Shown piece by piece: positions 38,124 to 48,200 of a stretch of DNA of 64,000 nt. This DNA comes from Streptomyces sp. CT34. Its GTDB lineage: Bacteria; Actinomycetota; Actinomycetes; Streptomycetales; Streptomycetaceae. Numbering within the stretch: the first letter of the stretch is position 1; every line of letters starts with the position of its first letter. The stretch spans positions 4,399,603 through 4,463,602 of the forward strand of contig NZ_KN708638.1 in assembly GCF_000805335.1 (NCBI RefSeq). The letters are read 5' to 3'. The notes under the pieces were generated by a model. The model was not told the origin of the DNA. It saw only the letters and a program-made list of their open reading frames with translations, and searched no databases. The position numbers and the translations under genes are program-made.

Positions 38124-40835
38124 TCACAACCCGTCCAACCCGCCCTGCTCCAGCGACAGTTCGGCCCAGATGATCTTTCCTTCCGGGGTGTAGCGGGTGC
38201 CCCAGTTCTGGGTGAGCTGGGAGACGAGGAAGAGGCCGCGCCCGCCCTCGTCCTCGTCGGCGGCGTAGCGCAGGTGCGGGGAGGTGCTGCTGGTGTCGGA
38301 GACCTCGCAGATCAGGGTGCGGTCGTAGAGCAGGCGCACGCGGATCGGGCCGGTGGCGTAGCGGATGGCGTTGGTGATGAGCTCGCTGAGGACCAGTTCG
38401 GTGGTGAAGGCGGCCTCCTCCAGGCCCCACACCTCCAGCTGCCGGGTGATCGCGGCCCGCGCGTCCGCGACCGCCGCCGGGTCGGAGGGGACCTCCCAGT
38501 TCGCGATGCGGTCCGGTCGCAGGACCCGGGTGCGCGCGACGAGCAGGGCGATGTCGTCGCGCTGGCGGTCCGGGAGCAGGGCGGCGAGCACCGCGTCACA
38601 GGTCTCGTCGGGCGTCCGGCCGGGCTGTGCGAGAGCGGTCGCGAGGGTGCTGAGCCCGCCGCTGATGTCCCGGTTGCGGCCCTCGACGAGGCCGTCGGTG
38701 TACAGGGCGAGGCTACTGCCCTCGGGCAGCTCCAGGTTCACCGCCTCGAACGGCAGACCGCCCAGGCCGAGCGGAGGTCCGGCGGGCAGTTCGGGGAACT
38801 CCACGGTGCCGTCGGGGCGGACCAGCGCCGGCAGCAGGTGGCCCGCGCGGGACATGCTGCACAGCCCGCTGGACGGGTCGTAGATCGCGTACAGGCAGGT
38901 GGCGCCGGTGACCACCGCCTCCTCGTTGCCGGTGGCCGCCTCCTGGTCGATGCGGTTGACCAACTCGTCCAGATGGCTGAGGAGTTCATCGGGCGGCAGG
39001 TCCAGGGTGGAGAAGTTCTGCACCGCGGTGCGCAGCCGCCCCATCGTCGCGGCGGCGTGCAGCCCGTGGCCGACCACGTCCCCGATGACCAGGGCGACCC
39101 GGGCGCCGGGCAGCGGGATGACGTCGAACCAGTCGCCGCCCACCCCGGTCTGCGCCGGCAGGTAGCGGTGGGCCAGGTCGAGGGCGTTCTGCTCGGGCAG
39201 GCCGCGCGGCAGCAGGCTGCGCTGGAGGGTGACGGCCATGGCGTGCTCGCGGGCGTAGCGGCGCGCGTTGTCGATGCACACGGCGGCCCGCGCCGCCATC
39301 TCCTCGGCCAGCGACAGGTCGCCCTCCTCGAAGCGCGGGGTCTCCTGGGTGCGCCAGAAGTTGGCGATCCCCAGAAGGACGCCGCGCGCCTGGAGCGGGA
39401 CGGTGATCAGGGACCGGCATCCGTGGTTCATCACCTGCCGCAGGCGCCCGTAATCCTGGGCGAGCCACTCCTCGGCGGCCTCCAGATCGGAGACGAGCAC
39501 CGGCTGCCCGGTGACGAAACCGGTCGCCATCGGCGTGCTCGCCGGATACCGGTGGAGCTCGCCGGCCCGGTAGAGGGGGTGGTCGTCGCGGATCCCGGCG
39601 ATCGCCACCCGGCGCAGCTCCGGCGCCTCGCGGTACGCCCCCGGGGGCGGCTCCTCGCCCCTCAGGACGGGCTCCGCGAGGTCGACCGTGGCGTAGTCGG
39701 CGAACCAGGTCAGCGCGACCTGGGTGAGTTCCTCGGCGGTGCGCTGCACGTCCAGGGTGGTGCCGATGGCCACGCTCGCCTCGTACAGCAGCCGCAGCCG
39801 GCTCTGCGCGGACTCCACCTTTCCCGCGAGGGCGAGGAGCTCGGTGGAGTCGCGCAGGGTGGCCACGCTGCCGGGCGGGCCGCCCCGGCGGTCGGTGGGC
39901 CGTTTGTTCACCGCCAGCAGCCGCTCCCCGACCGTCAGCACCTCGTCGTTCGCGGTCCGTGCGGAGACCAGCAGCTCGGTCGTCCGGGGGGCGAGCCCGA
40001 GCTCGGCGACCCGGCGGCCCTCCACGTCCGCGGCCAGCCCGAGCAGCCGCCGCGCCTCGTCGTTCGCCAGCACCACCCGCCCGCGCGCGTCGACGATCAG
40101 CACCCCCTCGCGCACGGCGTGCAGCACCGCGTCATGGTGCTCGTACATGCGGGTCATCTCCACCGGCCCGAGCCCGTGCGTCTGGCGCCGCAGCCGGCGG
40201 CTGGCCAGCGCGGTGCCGGTCGTGGCCAGCGCCAGTGCGGCGGCCCCCGCGGTGAGGACGACCGGCAGCTGCCGGTCGATCGCGCTGCTGACCCGGCTGA
40301 CCTTGATGCCCGCCGACACCATGCCCACGACCGCGCCCCTGGCGTCCATGACCGGGACCACCACCTGCGCCTCGTGGCCGAGCGGGCCGTACACGCTCTC
40401 GGTGGTGATGCGGCCCTTCAGCGACGGCCCGATGGTGCCGACGAAGTGCTTGCCGATCTCCTGCGGCTTGGGGTGCGTGTAGCGGATGCCCTGCCGGTTC
40501 ATGACGACGATGAAGTCGACCCCGCCCTGCTTGCGCGCGGCCTCGGTCAGCGGCTGGAGTACCGCCGAGGGATCGGGCCCGCGCATGACGTTCACCAGCC
40601 CCGGGCTGTGCGCGAACGACTCCGCCGCGGCGAGCGAGCGGTCCCGCGCCCCCTGGAACCGGTCGCTGCGGGACTGCACCAGCAACGTGACCACCGCCGC
40701 CACGACGAGCAGCACCACGATGAGGATCTGGAGCACGAACATCTGCCCGGCGACACTGCGGGAGCCCGCCACCGACCGCAGCCGCTGCCCTGCCGGCGAC
40801 GGCGACCACGAAAAGCGGCCGGATTTACGGGCCAT
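38124..40835 (-). CDS. Membrane-bound CACHE-PAS-GAF-SpoIIE phosphatase-HATPase sensor
   Basis: 903 residues. Two membrane helices (~31-56, FVLQILIVVLLVVAAVVTLLV; ~185-205) flank an extracytoplasmic single-CACHE-like domain (DFIVVMNRQGIRYTHPKPQEIGKHFVGTIGPSLKGRITTESVYGPLGHEAQVVVPVMD), as in DcuS/CitA sensors. PAS (~235-330), GAF (~350-510), SpoIIE phosphatase (GVGGDWFDVIPL, IGDVVGHGLHAAATMG, LYTDGLVEGR with intact metal Asp, RDDIALLVART) and HATPase (ELVLSELITNAIRYATGP, DEDEGGRGLFLVSQL) follow. It would couple an external ligand to anti-anti-sigma factor dephosphorylation. Start is the ATG at 40833-40835. Confidence 0.92.
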   Translation of the reverse strand: MARKSGRFSWSPSPAGQRLRSVAGSRSVAGQMFVLQILIVVLLVVAAVVTLLVQSRSDRFQGARDRSLAAAESFAHSPGLVNVMRGPDPSAVLQPLTEAARKQGGVDFIVVMNRQGIRYTHPKPQEIGKHFVGTIGPSLKGRITTESVYGPLGHEAQVVVPVMDARGAVVGMVSAGIKVSRVSSAIDRQLPVVLTAGAAALALATTGTALASRRLRRQTHGLGPVEMTRMYEHHDAVLHAVREGVLIVDARGRVVLANDEARRLLGLAADVEGRRVAELGLAPRTTELLVSARTANDEVLTVGERLLAVNKRPTDRRGGPPGSVATLRDSTELLALAGKVESAQSRLRLLYEASVAIGTTLDVQRTAEELTQVALTWFADYATVDLAEPVLRGEEPPPGAYREAPELRRVAIAGIRDDHPLYRAGELHRYPASTPMATGFVTGQPVLVSDLEAAEEWLAQDYGRLRQVMNHGCRSLITVPLQARGVLLGIANFWRTQETPRFEEGDLSLAEEMAARAAVCIDNARRYAREHAMAVTLQRSLLPRGLPEQNALDLAHRYLPAQTGVGGDWFDVIPLPGARVALVIGDVVGHGLHAAATMGRLRTAVQNFSTLDLPPDELLSHLDELVNRIDQEAATGNEEAVVTGATCLYAIYDPSSGLCSMSRAGHLLPALVRPDGTVEFPELPAGPPLGLGGLPFEAVNLELPEGSSLALYTDGLVEGRNRDISGGLSTLATALAQPGRTPDETCDAVLAALLPDRQRDDIALLVARTRVLRPDRIANWEVPSDPAAVADARAAITRQLEVWGLEEAAFTTELVLSELITNAIRYATGPIRVRLLYDRTLICEVSDTSSTSPHLRYAADEDEGGRGLFLVSQLTQNWGTRYTPEGKIIWAELSLEQGGLDGL

Positions 40836-41266
40836 GCCCCATATGTACCCCGTGCACTGTGCGTCCGATACGCACCACGCCGGGATATCGCATGACTGTA
40901 CGACGGGTCCGGGGCGGCGCACGGAGTCGTTTCCGCCCGAGCGCGCGGAAACGGGGGCTGGATGACCGGTGGGCTCCGGGGATGCCCGCGGGAGTGTGTG
41001 CAGGGGCCGGCTGCCGCGGCTCGGTCCATCCGTACTGTCCGGAACCGCGGCGCTACTCCGTGCGCAGGCCGGCCGAGGCGGAGCGGCGGGTGGCCGGGCT
41101 CATCGTCGGTGGCTCTGGTCTGTTCGCGGTTTACGTGGCACCCTGCCCGGCGCCCGGCCCTGGTCCTGCGTGCCCTCCTGCGTGCCGCGGGTCGCCAGGG
41201 CCGCCGGTGAGCCGGCGACGGGATGTCCCGGCTGACGTGGACGTACCGACCGACAAGGAGACGGCC
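40836..41266. other. Gene-free divergent region
   Basis: 431 bases without a supported gene. Several long frames are open on both strands but have shadow-like, Arg/Pro-rich translations. No clear dyad; it presumably carries promoters for the divergent sensor and Ala-rich genes. Confidence 0.4.
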
Positions 41267-41749
41267 GTGAGCGAACCCCATGGCGGTGCGCAGCAGACCG
41301 CATCACACGAGGAGGCCCTCAGGAGGCAGCACGCGGCCCGCGGCCGGAGCGCCATCGACCGCGCGAGCGCCCTGTGCCGCTTCGTGGGCATCGGGGACGA
41401 CGACGCGCGAGCGGTGCCGACGAGCCCGACGGCGAAGGCGGCCAGCGCGGTGCGCCTGTCGGCCCAGGCGCTCGCGCACGCGTCGGAGCTTCCCCCCGAC
41501 CCGGCGGCGGACGCCCGTTGCGCGCGAAATGCCGCCGCGGCGGCGGCCGTTGTCGCCAAGGTCGCACAGTCCCACGCGGGCCCCGGCGGCCTCGCGGACG
41601 CCGCCTACCGCGCCGCCGTCAGCGCTTCCCTGGCCGGCGGATACGCGGCGGCGCAGCCGGCGATGGGCCGGGACGAGGCGCTGAACCGCAAGGCGGACGC
41701 GGACGAGGCGGCGGCCGTCGCGGCGGCCGAGGCCGCGGGGTGGATGTAG
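41267..41749 (+). CDS. Alanine-rich helical protein of unknown function
   Basis: 160 residues from GTG 41267, with AAGGAG six bases upstream. It is over 30% Ala and almost all helical: SHEEALRRQHAARGRSAIDRASALCRFVGIGDDDARAVPTSPTAKAASAVRLSAQALAHASEL...AAAAAAVVAKVAQSHAG...AAYRAAVSASLAGGYAAAQPAMG. Heptad-like Ala spacing suggests a helical bundle. No signal peptide or known motif. It is followed convergently by the DoxX-like gene. Confidence 0.6.
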   Translation: MSEPHGGAQQTASHEEALRRQHAARGRSAIDRASALCRFVGIGDDDARAVPTSPTAKAASAVRLSAQALAHASELPPDPAADARCARNAAAAAAVVAKVAQSHAGPGGLADAAYRAAVSASLAGGYAAAQPAMGRDEALNRKADADEAAAVAAAEAAGWM

Positions 41750-41864
41750 GTCAACCGGTTGAGTTGAGGGGGGCGTTGCCGGCGCCGTGCGCGTGCCGGG
41801 CGGTCCAGGCCCTGTCGTCGACGTCCCGCCTGCCGGGCGGACGACGGGAGTTGGACGACGGGGC

Positions 41865-42305
41865 CTAGAAGAGCGCGGCGTCGAGCGACCAGCATTGCCA
41901 GCTCATGGCGAAGAGTGCGGTGGCGGAGATCAGGGCCATCATCAGGTTCTGTCCCTGCTCGGCCCAGTCGTGGATCATCATCACGAGGTAGATCAGGTTC
42001 AGGGCGAGGCCGGCCACCAGGGCCACGGGGGTCAGCAGGCCGGCGACCAGGCCGAGTCCCAGGGCCAGTTCCGCGTAGGCGACCACGTATGCCATCAGCC
42101 GCGGGCGGGGCTTCACGACGCGGTCGAAGCCCTTGCGGACCACCGGCCAGCGGTGCCGGTCCGCGATGCCCGCGGCCCAGGTGATGCCGCCGCCGGCGAA
42201 CCAGCTCTTCTTGTCCTTGTGGCGCCAGCTCTCCAGCCACCACAGCCCGAGGCCGATGCGGAGAACTGCGAACCACTCGGCGCCGGTGAGCCAGATCGTG
42301 TGCAT
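41865..42305 (-). CDS. DoxX/DoxD-like membrane protein
   Basis: 146 residues with four hydrophobic segments: FAVLRIGLGLWWLESW, LMAYVVAYAELALGLGLVAGL, PVALVAGLALNLIYLVMMIHDW and NLMMALISATALFAMSW. The N-terminal RIGLGLWWLESWRHKDKKSWF resembles the DoxD subunit of thiosulfate:quinone oxidoreductase and the wider DoxX family. It is divergent from an amidohydrolase, and a dyad of the same form lies ahead of each start, so both may be under one regulator. Start is the ATG at 42303-42305. Confidence 0.82.
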   Translation of the reverse strand: MHTIWLTGAEWFAVLRIGLGLWWLESWRHKDKKSWFAGGGITWAAGIADRHRWPVVRKGFDRVVKPRPRLMAYVVAYAELALGLGLVAGLLTPVALVAGLALNLIYLVMMIHDWAEQGQNLMMALISATALFAMSWQCWSLDAALF

Positions 42306-42343
42306 GGGGCCGTTCCTCTCGGTTCCGGGGCGGGGCGGCGTAG

Positions 42344-42358
42344 CTGATGGTGTGTCAG
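42344..42358. promoter_or_regulatory. CTGATGG...GTCAG dyad upstream of the DoxX-like gene
   Basis: CTGATGGTGTGTCAG: CTGA/TCAG arms with the same 15-bp spacing and the same CTGATGG half as the dyad before the amidohydrolase. It lies 38 bp upstream of the DoxX-like start. Confidence 0.45.
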
Positions 42359-42453
42359 TTCAGTGGGAGGGTGCGCGGTTGCGCAAGAGGGTGAGTTGCC
42401 GGGCTTCCCTTGTGGTTGTGCGGGCGAGCCCATAGCCTCCGAACCCGAAGTAA

Positions 42454-42468
42454 CTGATGGACCGTCAG
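42454..42468. promoter_or_regulatory. CTGATGGACCGTCAG dyad upstream of the amidohydrolase
   Basis: A 15-bp palindrome with one mismatched pair (CTGAYGG-A-CCRTCAG), 44 bp before the amidohydrolase GTG. The form is typical of TetR-family operators. No TetR gene lies nearby in the window. Confidence 0.55.
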
Positions 42469-42512
42469 ATTCCGTCGGTGGGACTCGGCGGCACGGGAGT
42501 TGGGGGTACGGC

Positions 42513-43742
42513 GTGACCAGCGGAAAGAGCGGCAGCGGAGAGCTTCCGAAGATCGTCAGCGTGGACGATCACGTGATCGAGCCGGCGCATCTCTTCGAGA
42601 CCTGGCTTCCGGCCAAGTACCGCGACCGGGGCCCCAAGCCCTTCACCGCCGGCATCGGCGAGCTGAAGTACGTGGGCGGCAAGTACCGGTTCGCCACGGA
42701 TCCGGACGGCCAGATCACGGACTGGTGGGAGTACGAGGGGCTGCTCTTCCCGTACAAGCGCATCATCGCGGCCGTCGGCTTCTCGCGCGACGAGATGACC
42801 CTCGACGGCATCACCCGGGACCAGATGCGGCGCGGCTGCTGGGACCCCGCGGCGCGGCTGGCGGACATGGACGTCAACCACGTCGAGGCGTCGCTCTGCT
42901 TCCCGACCTTCCCGCGCTTCTGCGGTCAGACCTTCGCCGAGGCGGCGGACAAGGAGGTCGGGCTGGCCTGCGTGCGGGCGTACAACGACTGGATGGTGGA
43001 GGAGTGGTGCGGGGACAGCGGCGGCCGGCTGATCCCGCTGTGCCTGATCCCGCTGTGGGACGTCGGGCTCGCGGTCGCCGAGATCCGGCGCAACGCGGCA
43101 CGGGGCGTGCGGGCGGTGACCTTCAGCGAGATCCCCACGTACCTGGGGCTGCCGTCCATCCACTCCGGCTACTGGGACCCGTTCTTCGCGGCCTGCGAGG
43201 AGACCGGGACGGTCGTGAACATGCACATCGGGTCGTCGTCGCAGATGCCGGCCGCCTCACCGGACGCCCCGCCGGCGGTGCAGGCGTCGCTCTCCTTCAA
43301 CAACGCCATGGCCTCGATGATGGACTTCCTCTTCAGCGGGGTGCTGGTGAGGTTCCCGCGGCTGAAGCTCGCCTACAGCGAGGGGCAGATGGGCTGGATC
43401 CCGTACGCCCTGGAGCGGGCCGACGACGTCTGGGCGGAGCACCGGGCGTGGGGCGGGGTGCGGGACCTGATCCCGGAACCGCCGTCGACGTACTACTACC
43501 GCCAGGTCTTCTGCTGTTTCTTCCGCGACCGGCACGGCGTCGAGGCGATCGAGACGGTGGGGGTCGACAACGCGACCTTCGAGACCGACTACCCGCATGT
43601 CGACTCGACCTGGCCGCACACGAAGGACGTGGCAGCCGATCACGTCGGCCGCCTCCCGGAGGACGTGGCCTACAAGCTTCTGCGCGGCAACGCGATTCGT
43701 ATGCTGGACCTGCCGTTCGACCGTGATCGGGCGGCTGTCTGA
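42513..43742 (+). CDS. Amidohydrolase family 2 metal-dependent hydrolase
   Basis: 409 residues, TIM-barrel hydrolase/decarboxylase of the ACMSD-like group. It has an N-terminal strand IVSVDDHVIEPAHLFETWLPAKYRDRGPK (DHxxE-type instead of HxH), RLADMDVNHVEASLCFPTFPRFCG, VNMHIGSS with a metal-ligand His, PRLKLAYSEGQMGWIPY, and a C-terminal metal Asp region (FETDYPHVDSTWPHT). Members act on aromatic or polyketide-derived carboxylates. GTG at 42513 has GGGAG upstream. A TetR-type dyad precedes it, and the DoxX-like gene lies divergent. Confidence 0.9.
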   Translation: MTSGKSGSGELPKIVSVDDHVIEPAHLFETWLPAKYRDRGPKPFTAGIGELKYVGGKYRFATDPDGQITDWWEYEGLLFPYKRIIAAVGFSRDEMTLDGITRDQMRRGCWDPAARLADMDVNHVEASLCFPTFPRFCGQTFAEAADKEVGLACVRAYNDWMVEEWCGDSGGRLIPLCLIPLWDVGLAVAEIRRNAARGVRAVTFSEIPTYLGLPSIHSGYWDPFFAACEETGTVVNMHIGSSSQMPAASPDAPPAVQASLSFNNAMASMMDFLFSGVLVRFPRLKLAYSEGQMGWIPYALERADDVWAEHRAWGGVRDLIPEPPSTYYYRQVFCCFFRDRHGVEAIETVGVDNATFETDYPHVDSTWPHTKDVAADHVGRLPEDVAYKLLRGNAIRMLDLPFDRDRAAV

Positions 43743-43832
43743 CCATCGTCCGTGCCGACGTGGGCCGCGATGGGGTGCCGGGGGCGCGGGCCGTCGGCAC
43801 GGAGGTTGCCGGACCCGCTGAGAGGCGTTGGG

Positions 43833-44756
43833 ATGAGCGACACCATGAGTCAGGCCCTGGTCACCCTCGGCCGCGGTTATCTGCGGGACGCCCCCGGTGT
43901 GCTGGGGAAGGTGGCGCTCGCGGAGCGGTACCTGAATCCGCGACTGCGCGACCGTCCGCGCCGACGGGTCGTCCACACCCGCTTCGGCGCCCGGATGGCC
44001 GTCGACACGCAGGATCTCATCCAGCGCTACCTCTACCTGTTCGGTGTATGGGAGCCGCACCTGACGCACTGGCTCCGGCGCCGGCTGCGTCCCGGCGACA
44101 CCTTCGTCGACGTCGGATCCAACATCGGCTACTTCAGCCTGCTCGCCTCCCGGCTGGTCGGCGAGCAGGGCAAGGTCGTCTCGGTCGAGGCCATGCCGGC
44201 CTTCCACAGCAGGCTCCTGCAACATGCCGCGCTGAACCGGAGCACCAACATCCGCGCGGTCAACGCCGCCGTCTCCGACGCCCCGGGGACACTGACGTTC
44301 ATCCTCGCCAGCTCCGACAACATGGGAGCTGCCAGCATCGTCCCCTACGAGGGGCCGGCCGAGGCCACGTTCGACGTCGAGGCGTACCCCCTGCCCGACG
44401 TGGTCGATCCGGCGGAGATCGCCACGGCCCGGGTGATCAAGATCGACGTGGAGGGTGCGGAGGGCGCCGTCGTACGGGGCATGAGGCCGATGCTCGACAA
44501 GCTCCGCCCGGACGCGGAGATCACAGTGGAGATCAACCCCTGGCGGATGGAGCGGCTGGGGGACTCGGCCGACGAGCTCATGGCGACGATGCGGGAGCAC
44601 GGCTTCCACGCGTACCGGCTGAAGAACCACTACGCCGTCGCGAGCTACCCGGCGGCGGTGCGCGGGGCGGTGGTCGCCCCGGTGCGCTGGCGGGGGCCGG
44701 TCGTCGAGGAGAGCGATCTGGTCTTCTCGCGGGTGGACGCCGAGGAGCTGCCGTAG
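43833..44756 (+). CDS. FkbM-family SAM-dependent methyltransferase
   Basis: 307 residues. The SAM-binding motif FVDVGSNIGYFSLLASRLVGEQGKVVSVEAMP is at ~residues 91-122, with NAAVSDAPGTLTF and VIKIDVEGAEGAVVRGM (~207-223). This is the FkbM O-methyltransferase pattern, usually modifying sugars or polyketides. ATG at 43833 with GAGAGGCG upstream. It is on the same strand as the amidohydrolase, 90 bp after it, but no sugar or polyketide genes are near. A long terminator hairpin follows. The substrate is unknown. Confidence 0.88.
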   Translation: MSDTMSQALVTLGRGYLRDAPGVLGKVALAERYLNPRLRDRPRRRVVHTRFGARMAVDTQDLIQRYLYLFGVWEPHLTHWLRRRLRPGDTFVDVGSNIGYFSLLASRLVGEQGKVVSVEAMPAFHSRLLQHAALNRSTNIRAVNAAVSDAPGTLTFILASSDNMGAASIVPYEGPAEATFDVEAYPLPDVVDPAEIATARVIKIDVEGAEGAVVRGMRPMLDKLRPDAEITVEINPWRMERLGDSADELMATMREHGFHAYRLKNHYAVASYPAAVRGAVVAPVRWRGPVVEESDLVFSRVDAEELP

Positions 44757-44816
44757 GGCGACGGGCCGGGCACCGGCGGTCGGCGGCGGCCCGTGTGCCG
44801 GTACGCGCCGTGCCAT

Positions 44817-44854
44817 CCGGTACCGGTCCCTCCCCTCGTGGGGACCGGTACCGG
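44817..44854 (+). terminator. Terminator of the FkbM gene
   Basis: Perfect 14-bp inverted repeat, CCGGTACCGGTCCC (44817-44830) with its complement at 44841-44854, 10-nt loop, 60 bp after the stop codon. Confidence 0.8.
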
Positions 44855-44909
44855 AGGGCACAGGCGACGTCGATCCGCGCCGGTGTGGCGTGGATCGCAC
44901 GGGGCCCGC

Positions 44910-44958
44910 GATCCGTGGTCGTGGTGAGCGGTCCGTGGGGGGACCGGCTCCACGGATC
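44910..44958. repeat. Nested inverted repeats upstream of the STAND gene
   Basis: Outer arms GATCCGTGG (44910-44918) and CCACGGATC (44950-44958) enclose inner arms CGGTCC (44929-44934) and GGACCG (44941-44946). It lies in the 461-bp gene-free gap 44757-45217 between FkbM and the STAND gene; apart from the terminator nothing else was seen there. Confidence 0.5.
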
Positions 44959-45217
44959 CCTCGGCCTCAGGGGCGAGACCGTCACCACCGGGGCAGGACT
45001 CCGGAGGCGACGGCGAGAACGTGTGGGGGAGTCGTCTCTCCGAGCGCTGAGCCGGTGGCCCTCCGGGTCGTGCCCGGTCGGGTGCCACCGCGCTGCGATC
45101 CTGCCAGCAAAGGCCCCGGCCGAGGAGGTTCCGGTCCTGGGCCCCCTGCTCCGTCGCAGGTCAGCCGGTTAAGGTGAGTTTTCCGGTCCGGATGTCCAAG
45201 TGCGGGGGAGTAAAGGG

Positions 45218-48200
45218 GTGGAGACCTTGAGTTCCGACTCAGGGGCACGCACAGCCTTCGCGGAACGTCTTGCGCTGCTCTACAAGGAGGCGGGCAACCC
45301 TCCGCTCAAGCAGGTGGCCGAGGCGGTCGTACGGCTTCAGCGGGTCGACGAACGCGGGCGGCCGGTGCGGGTGTCCGTACAGCGGATCAGCGACTGGCGG
45401 CGGGCCAGGAACGTGCCCGCGCAGTTCGCCGCCCTCGCCGCGGTGCTGCACATCCTCGTTCCCCAGGCGCGGCGTCTGCGGCCCGTGCCGGTGTCCGCGG
45501 GTCTGTACGACCTGGCGCAGTGGCAGCGCCTGTGGGAGCGCGCGGTCGCCGGTCCGGCGGGCGACCGCGCCGCGCCCTCCGGGCAGGAGGAGGAACGCCC
45601 GCCGGCCGACGACCCGGCCGTCCCCGGGGTGTGCCCGTACCGGGGGCTGGCCTCGTACCGCCGGCAGGACGCCCGGTGGTTCTTCGGCCGGGAGCGGAGC
45701 ACGGAGGCGCTCGTCGCCCAGCTGCGCGCCGCGGAGAAGACCGGCGGCCTGGTGATGCTGGTGGGCGCCTCGGGGGCGGGCAAGTCCTCGCTGCTGAATG
45801 CCGGACTGGTGCCCGCATTGCAGAACGGTGCTCTCGACGGCGACGGGGGCGACGGGGACGGCCCGGGGGACGACGGGGACCGCCCGGGCAGGGAAGTGCT
45901 CCAGCTCGTGCCGGGAGGCGACCCCCTCGCGGAGCTGAGCCGCCGGATACCCGAGCTCGCCTCCGTCGTCACCGCGGCGGCGGAGCGGCCCGGCACCCCG
46001 CCCGACCCGTACGCGGTGCGGGAGGCCACCACGGCATGGGCGCGGCGCGACACGCCGTCCGCCGCCCGCCCGGTCGTGATCGTGGACCAGTTCGAGGAGG
46101 CGTTCACCCTCTGCTCCGACGAGGCGGTCCGCCGTACGTTCATCCAGCTCCTGCATGCCGCCTGCACGCCCGACGATCCGGGCGACCCGGCCCCGGCGCT
46201 CGTCATCCTGGGCATACGGGCCGACTTCTACGAGCGGTGCCTGGGGTATCCCGAACTGGCCGACGCCCTCCAGCACCGGCACATGGTGCTGGGGCCGCTG
46301 ACCACCGCGGAGCTGCGCGAGGCGGTGACCGGCCCGGCCAAGGCCGTGGGCCTGGAACTCGAACCGGGGCTCGCCGAGCTGATCGCCCGCGAAGTGAGCG
46401 CCGACGGCCCCGGCGGGGCGCACGACGCGGGCGTGCTGCCGCTGCTCTCCCACGCCCTGCTCGCCACCTGGCAGCGGCGGAAGGCGGGGCGGCTGACGCT
46501 GGCCGGCTACCGCGCGGCGGGTGGCATCCAGGGAGCGGTGGCGGCCACCGCCGAGCGGGCCTGGTCCGGCCTCGACCCGACGGGCCGCACGGCCGCGCGG
46601 CTGCTCCTGCTGCGGCTCGTCCGGCTCGGCGAGGACACCCAGGCCACCCGCCGGCGCGGGACGCGGCGCCAGCTCGCGGAGGAGTCCACCGACCCCGGCA
46701 AAACGGAGGAATCGCTCGAAGCGCTGGTGCACGCCCGGTTGGTGACGCTCGACGCGGAGGCCGTGGAGATCACCCACGAGGCGCTGCTGCACGCCTGGCC
46801 GCGGCTGCGCGACTGGATCGACGAGGACCGCAACGGCAACCTGCTGCGGCAGCGGCTGGAGGAGGACGGCCGGGCCTGGGAGGGCTCGCACCGCGACCCG
46901 TCACTGCTCTACCGGGGGTCCCGCCTGGAACAGGCCCGCACCTGGGCGGAGTCCGCCGGCGACACCTTCCTGACCCGCAGCGCGGTGGAGTTCCTCGCCG
47001 CCTCGGTCCGGCTGCGCCGGCGCACGGTCCTGCTCAGCCGCGGCGCGGTGGCGGCGCTGGTCGTCATGGCGATGCTGGCCGTCGGCTCGGCCGTGGTCGC
47101 GTGGCAGCAGCGGGACGACACCGTCTTCGAGCAGGTGCTCGCCGAAGCCGACCGCGCCCAGTACACCGATCCGTCCCTGTCGGCGCAGCTCGACCTGGTG
47201 GCACACCGCCTGCGGCCCGACGACCGGGGGGCCGACAACCGGCTGATCTCGATCGTGAACGCGCCGCTGGCCACGCCGCTGACGGGCCACACCGGCGCCG
47301 TCTACCTCACCTCGTTCAGCCCGAACGGCCGGCTCCTGGCCACCGCCAGCTACGACCGGACCGTCCGGCTGTGGGACGTGTCCGACCGGGCGCGCCCCAA
47401 ACCCCTGGGCAAACCCCTCACCGGCCACACGAGTTGGGTGACCACCGCGGTCTTCAGCCCGGACGGCAAGACCCTCGCCAGCGCCTCCGACGACGGCGCC
47501 ATCCGGCTCTGGGACGTACGGGACCCGTACCACCCGCACCCGCTCGGCGCCCCGCTGACCGGCCACGACGGCACGATCTACCTGCTCGCCTTCAGCCCGG
47601 ACGGGCACACGCTGGCCGCCGCCGACGAGGACCACACCGTCCGCCTGTGGGACATGGCCGACCCGCGCCGGCCGGCCCCGCTCGGCGCGCCGCTGACCGG
47701 CCCCACCGCCGCGGTGCGCTCGGTGGCGTTCAGCCCCGACGGCCACACGCTGGCGGCCGGTGGCGACGACGGCGCGATCAGGCTGTGGAACACGGCCGAC
47801 CGCACCGATCCGACGCCGGTCGACACGGTGCTGACCGGCCACACCGCCACCGTGCACTCCGTGGCCTTCAGCCCGGACGGCCGGACGCTGGCCAGCGGCA
47901 GCGCGGACAACACCCTCCGCCTCTGGAACACCGCCGACCCCGGTCACCCGGCGGCCCTCGGCGCGCCGCTCACCGCCCACACCGGGCCCCTGTGGTCCGT
48001 GGCCTTCAGCCCCGACGGGAACACGCTCGCCGCCGGCAGCGCGGACAGCACCGCGAGCCTGTGGAACGTCAGCGATCCGGCCTACCCGTCGCAGGTCGGC
48101 GAGTCCCTCGCGGGCGGCAGCGGCGAGATGTACGCGGTGGGCTTCAGCCCCGACGGGCGGACCCTCGCCACGGGGAGCGGCGACAGCAAGGTGCGGCTGT

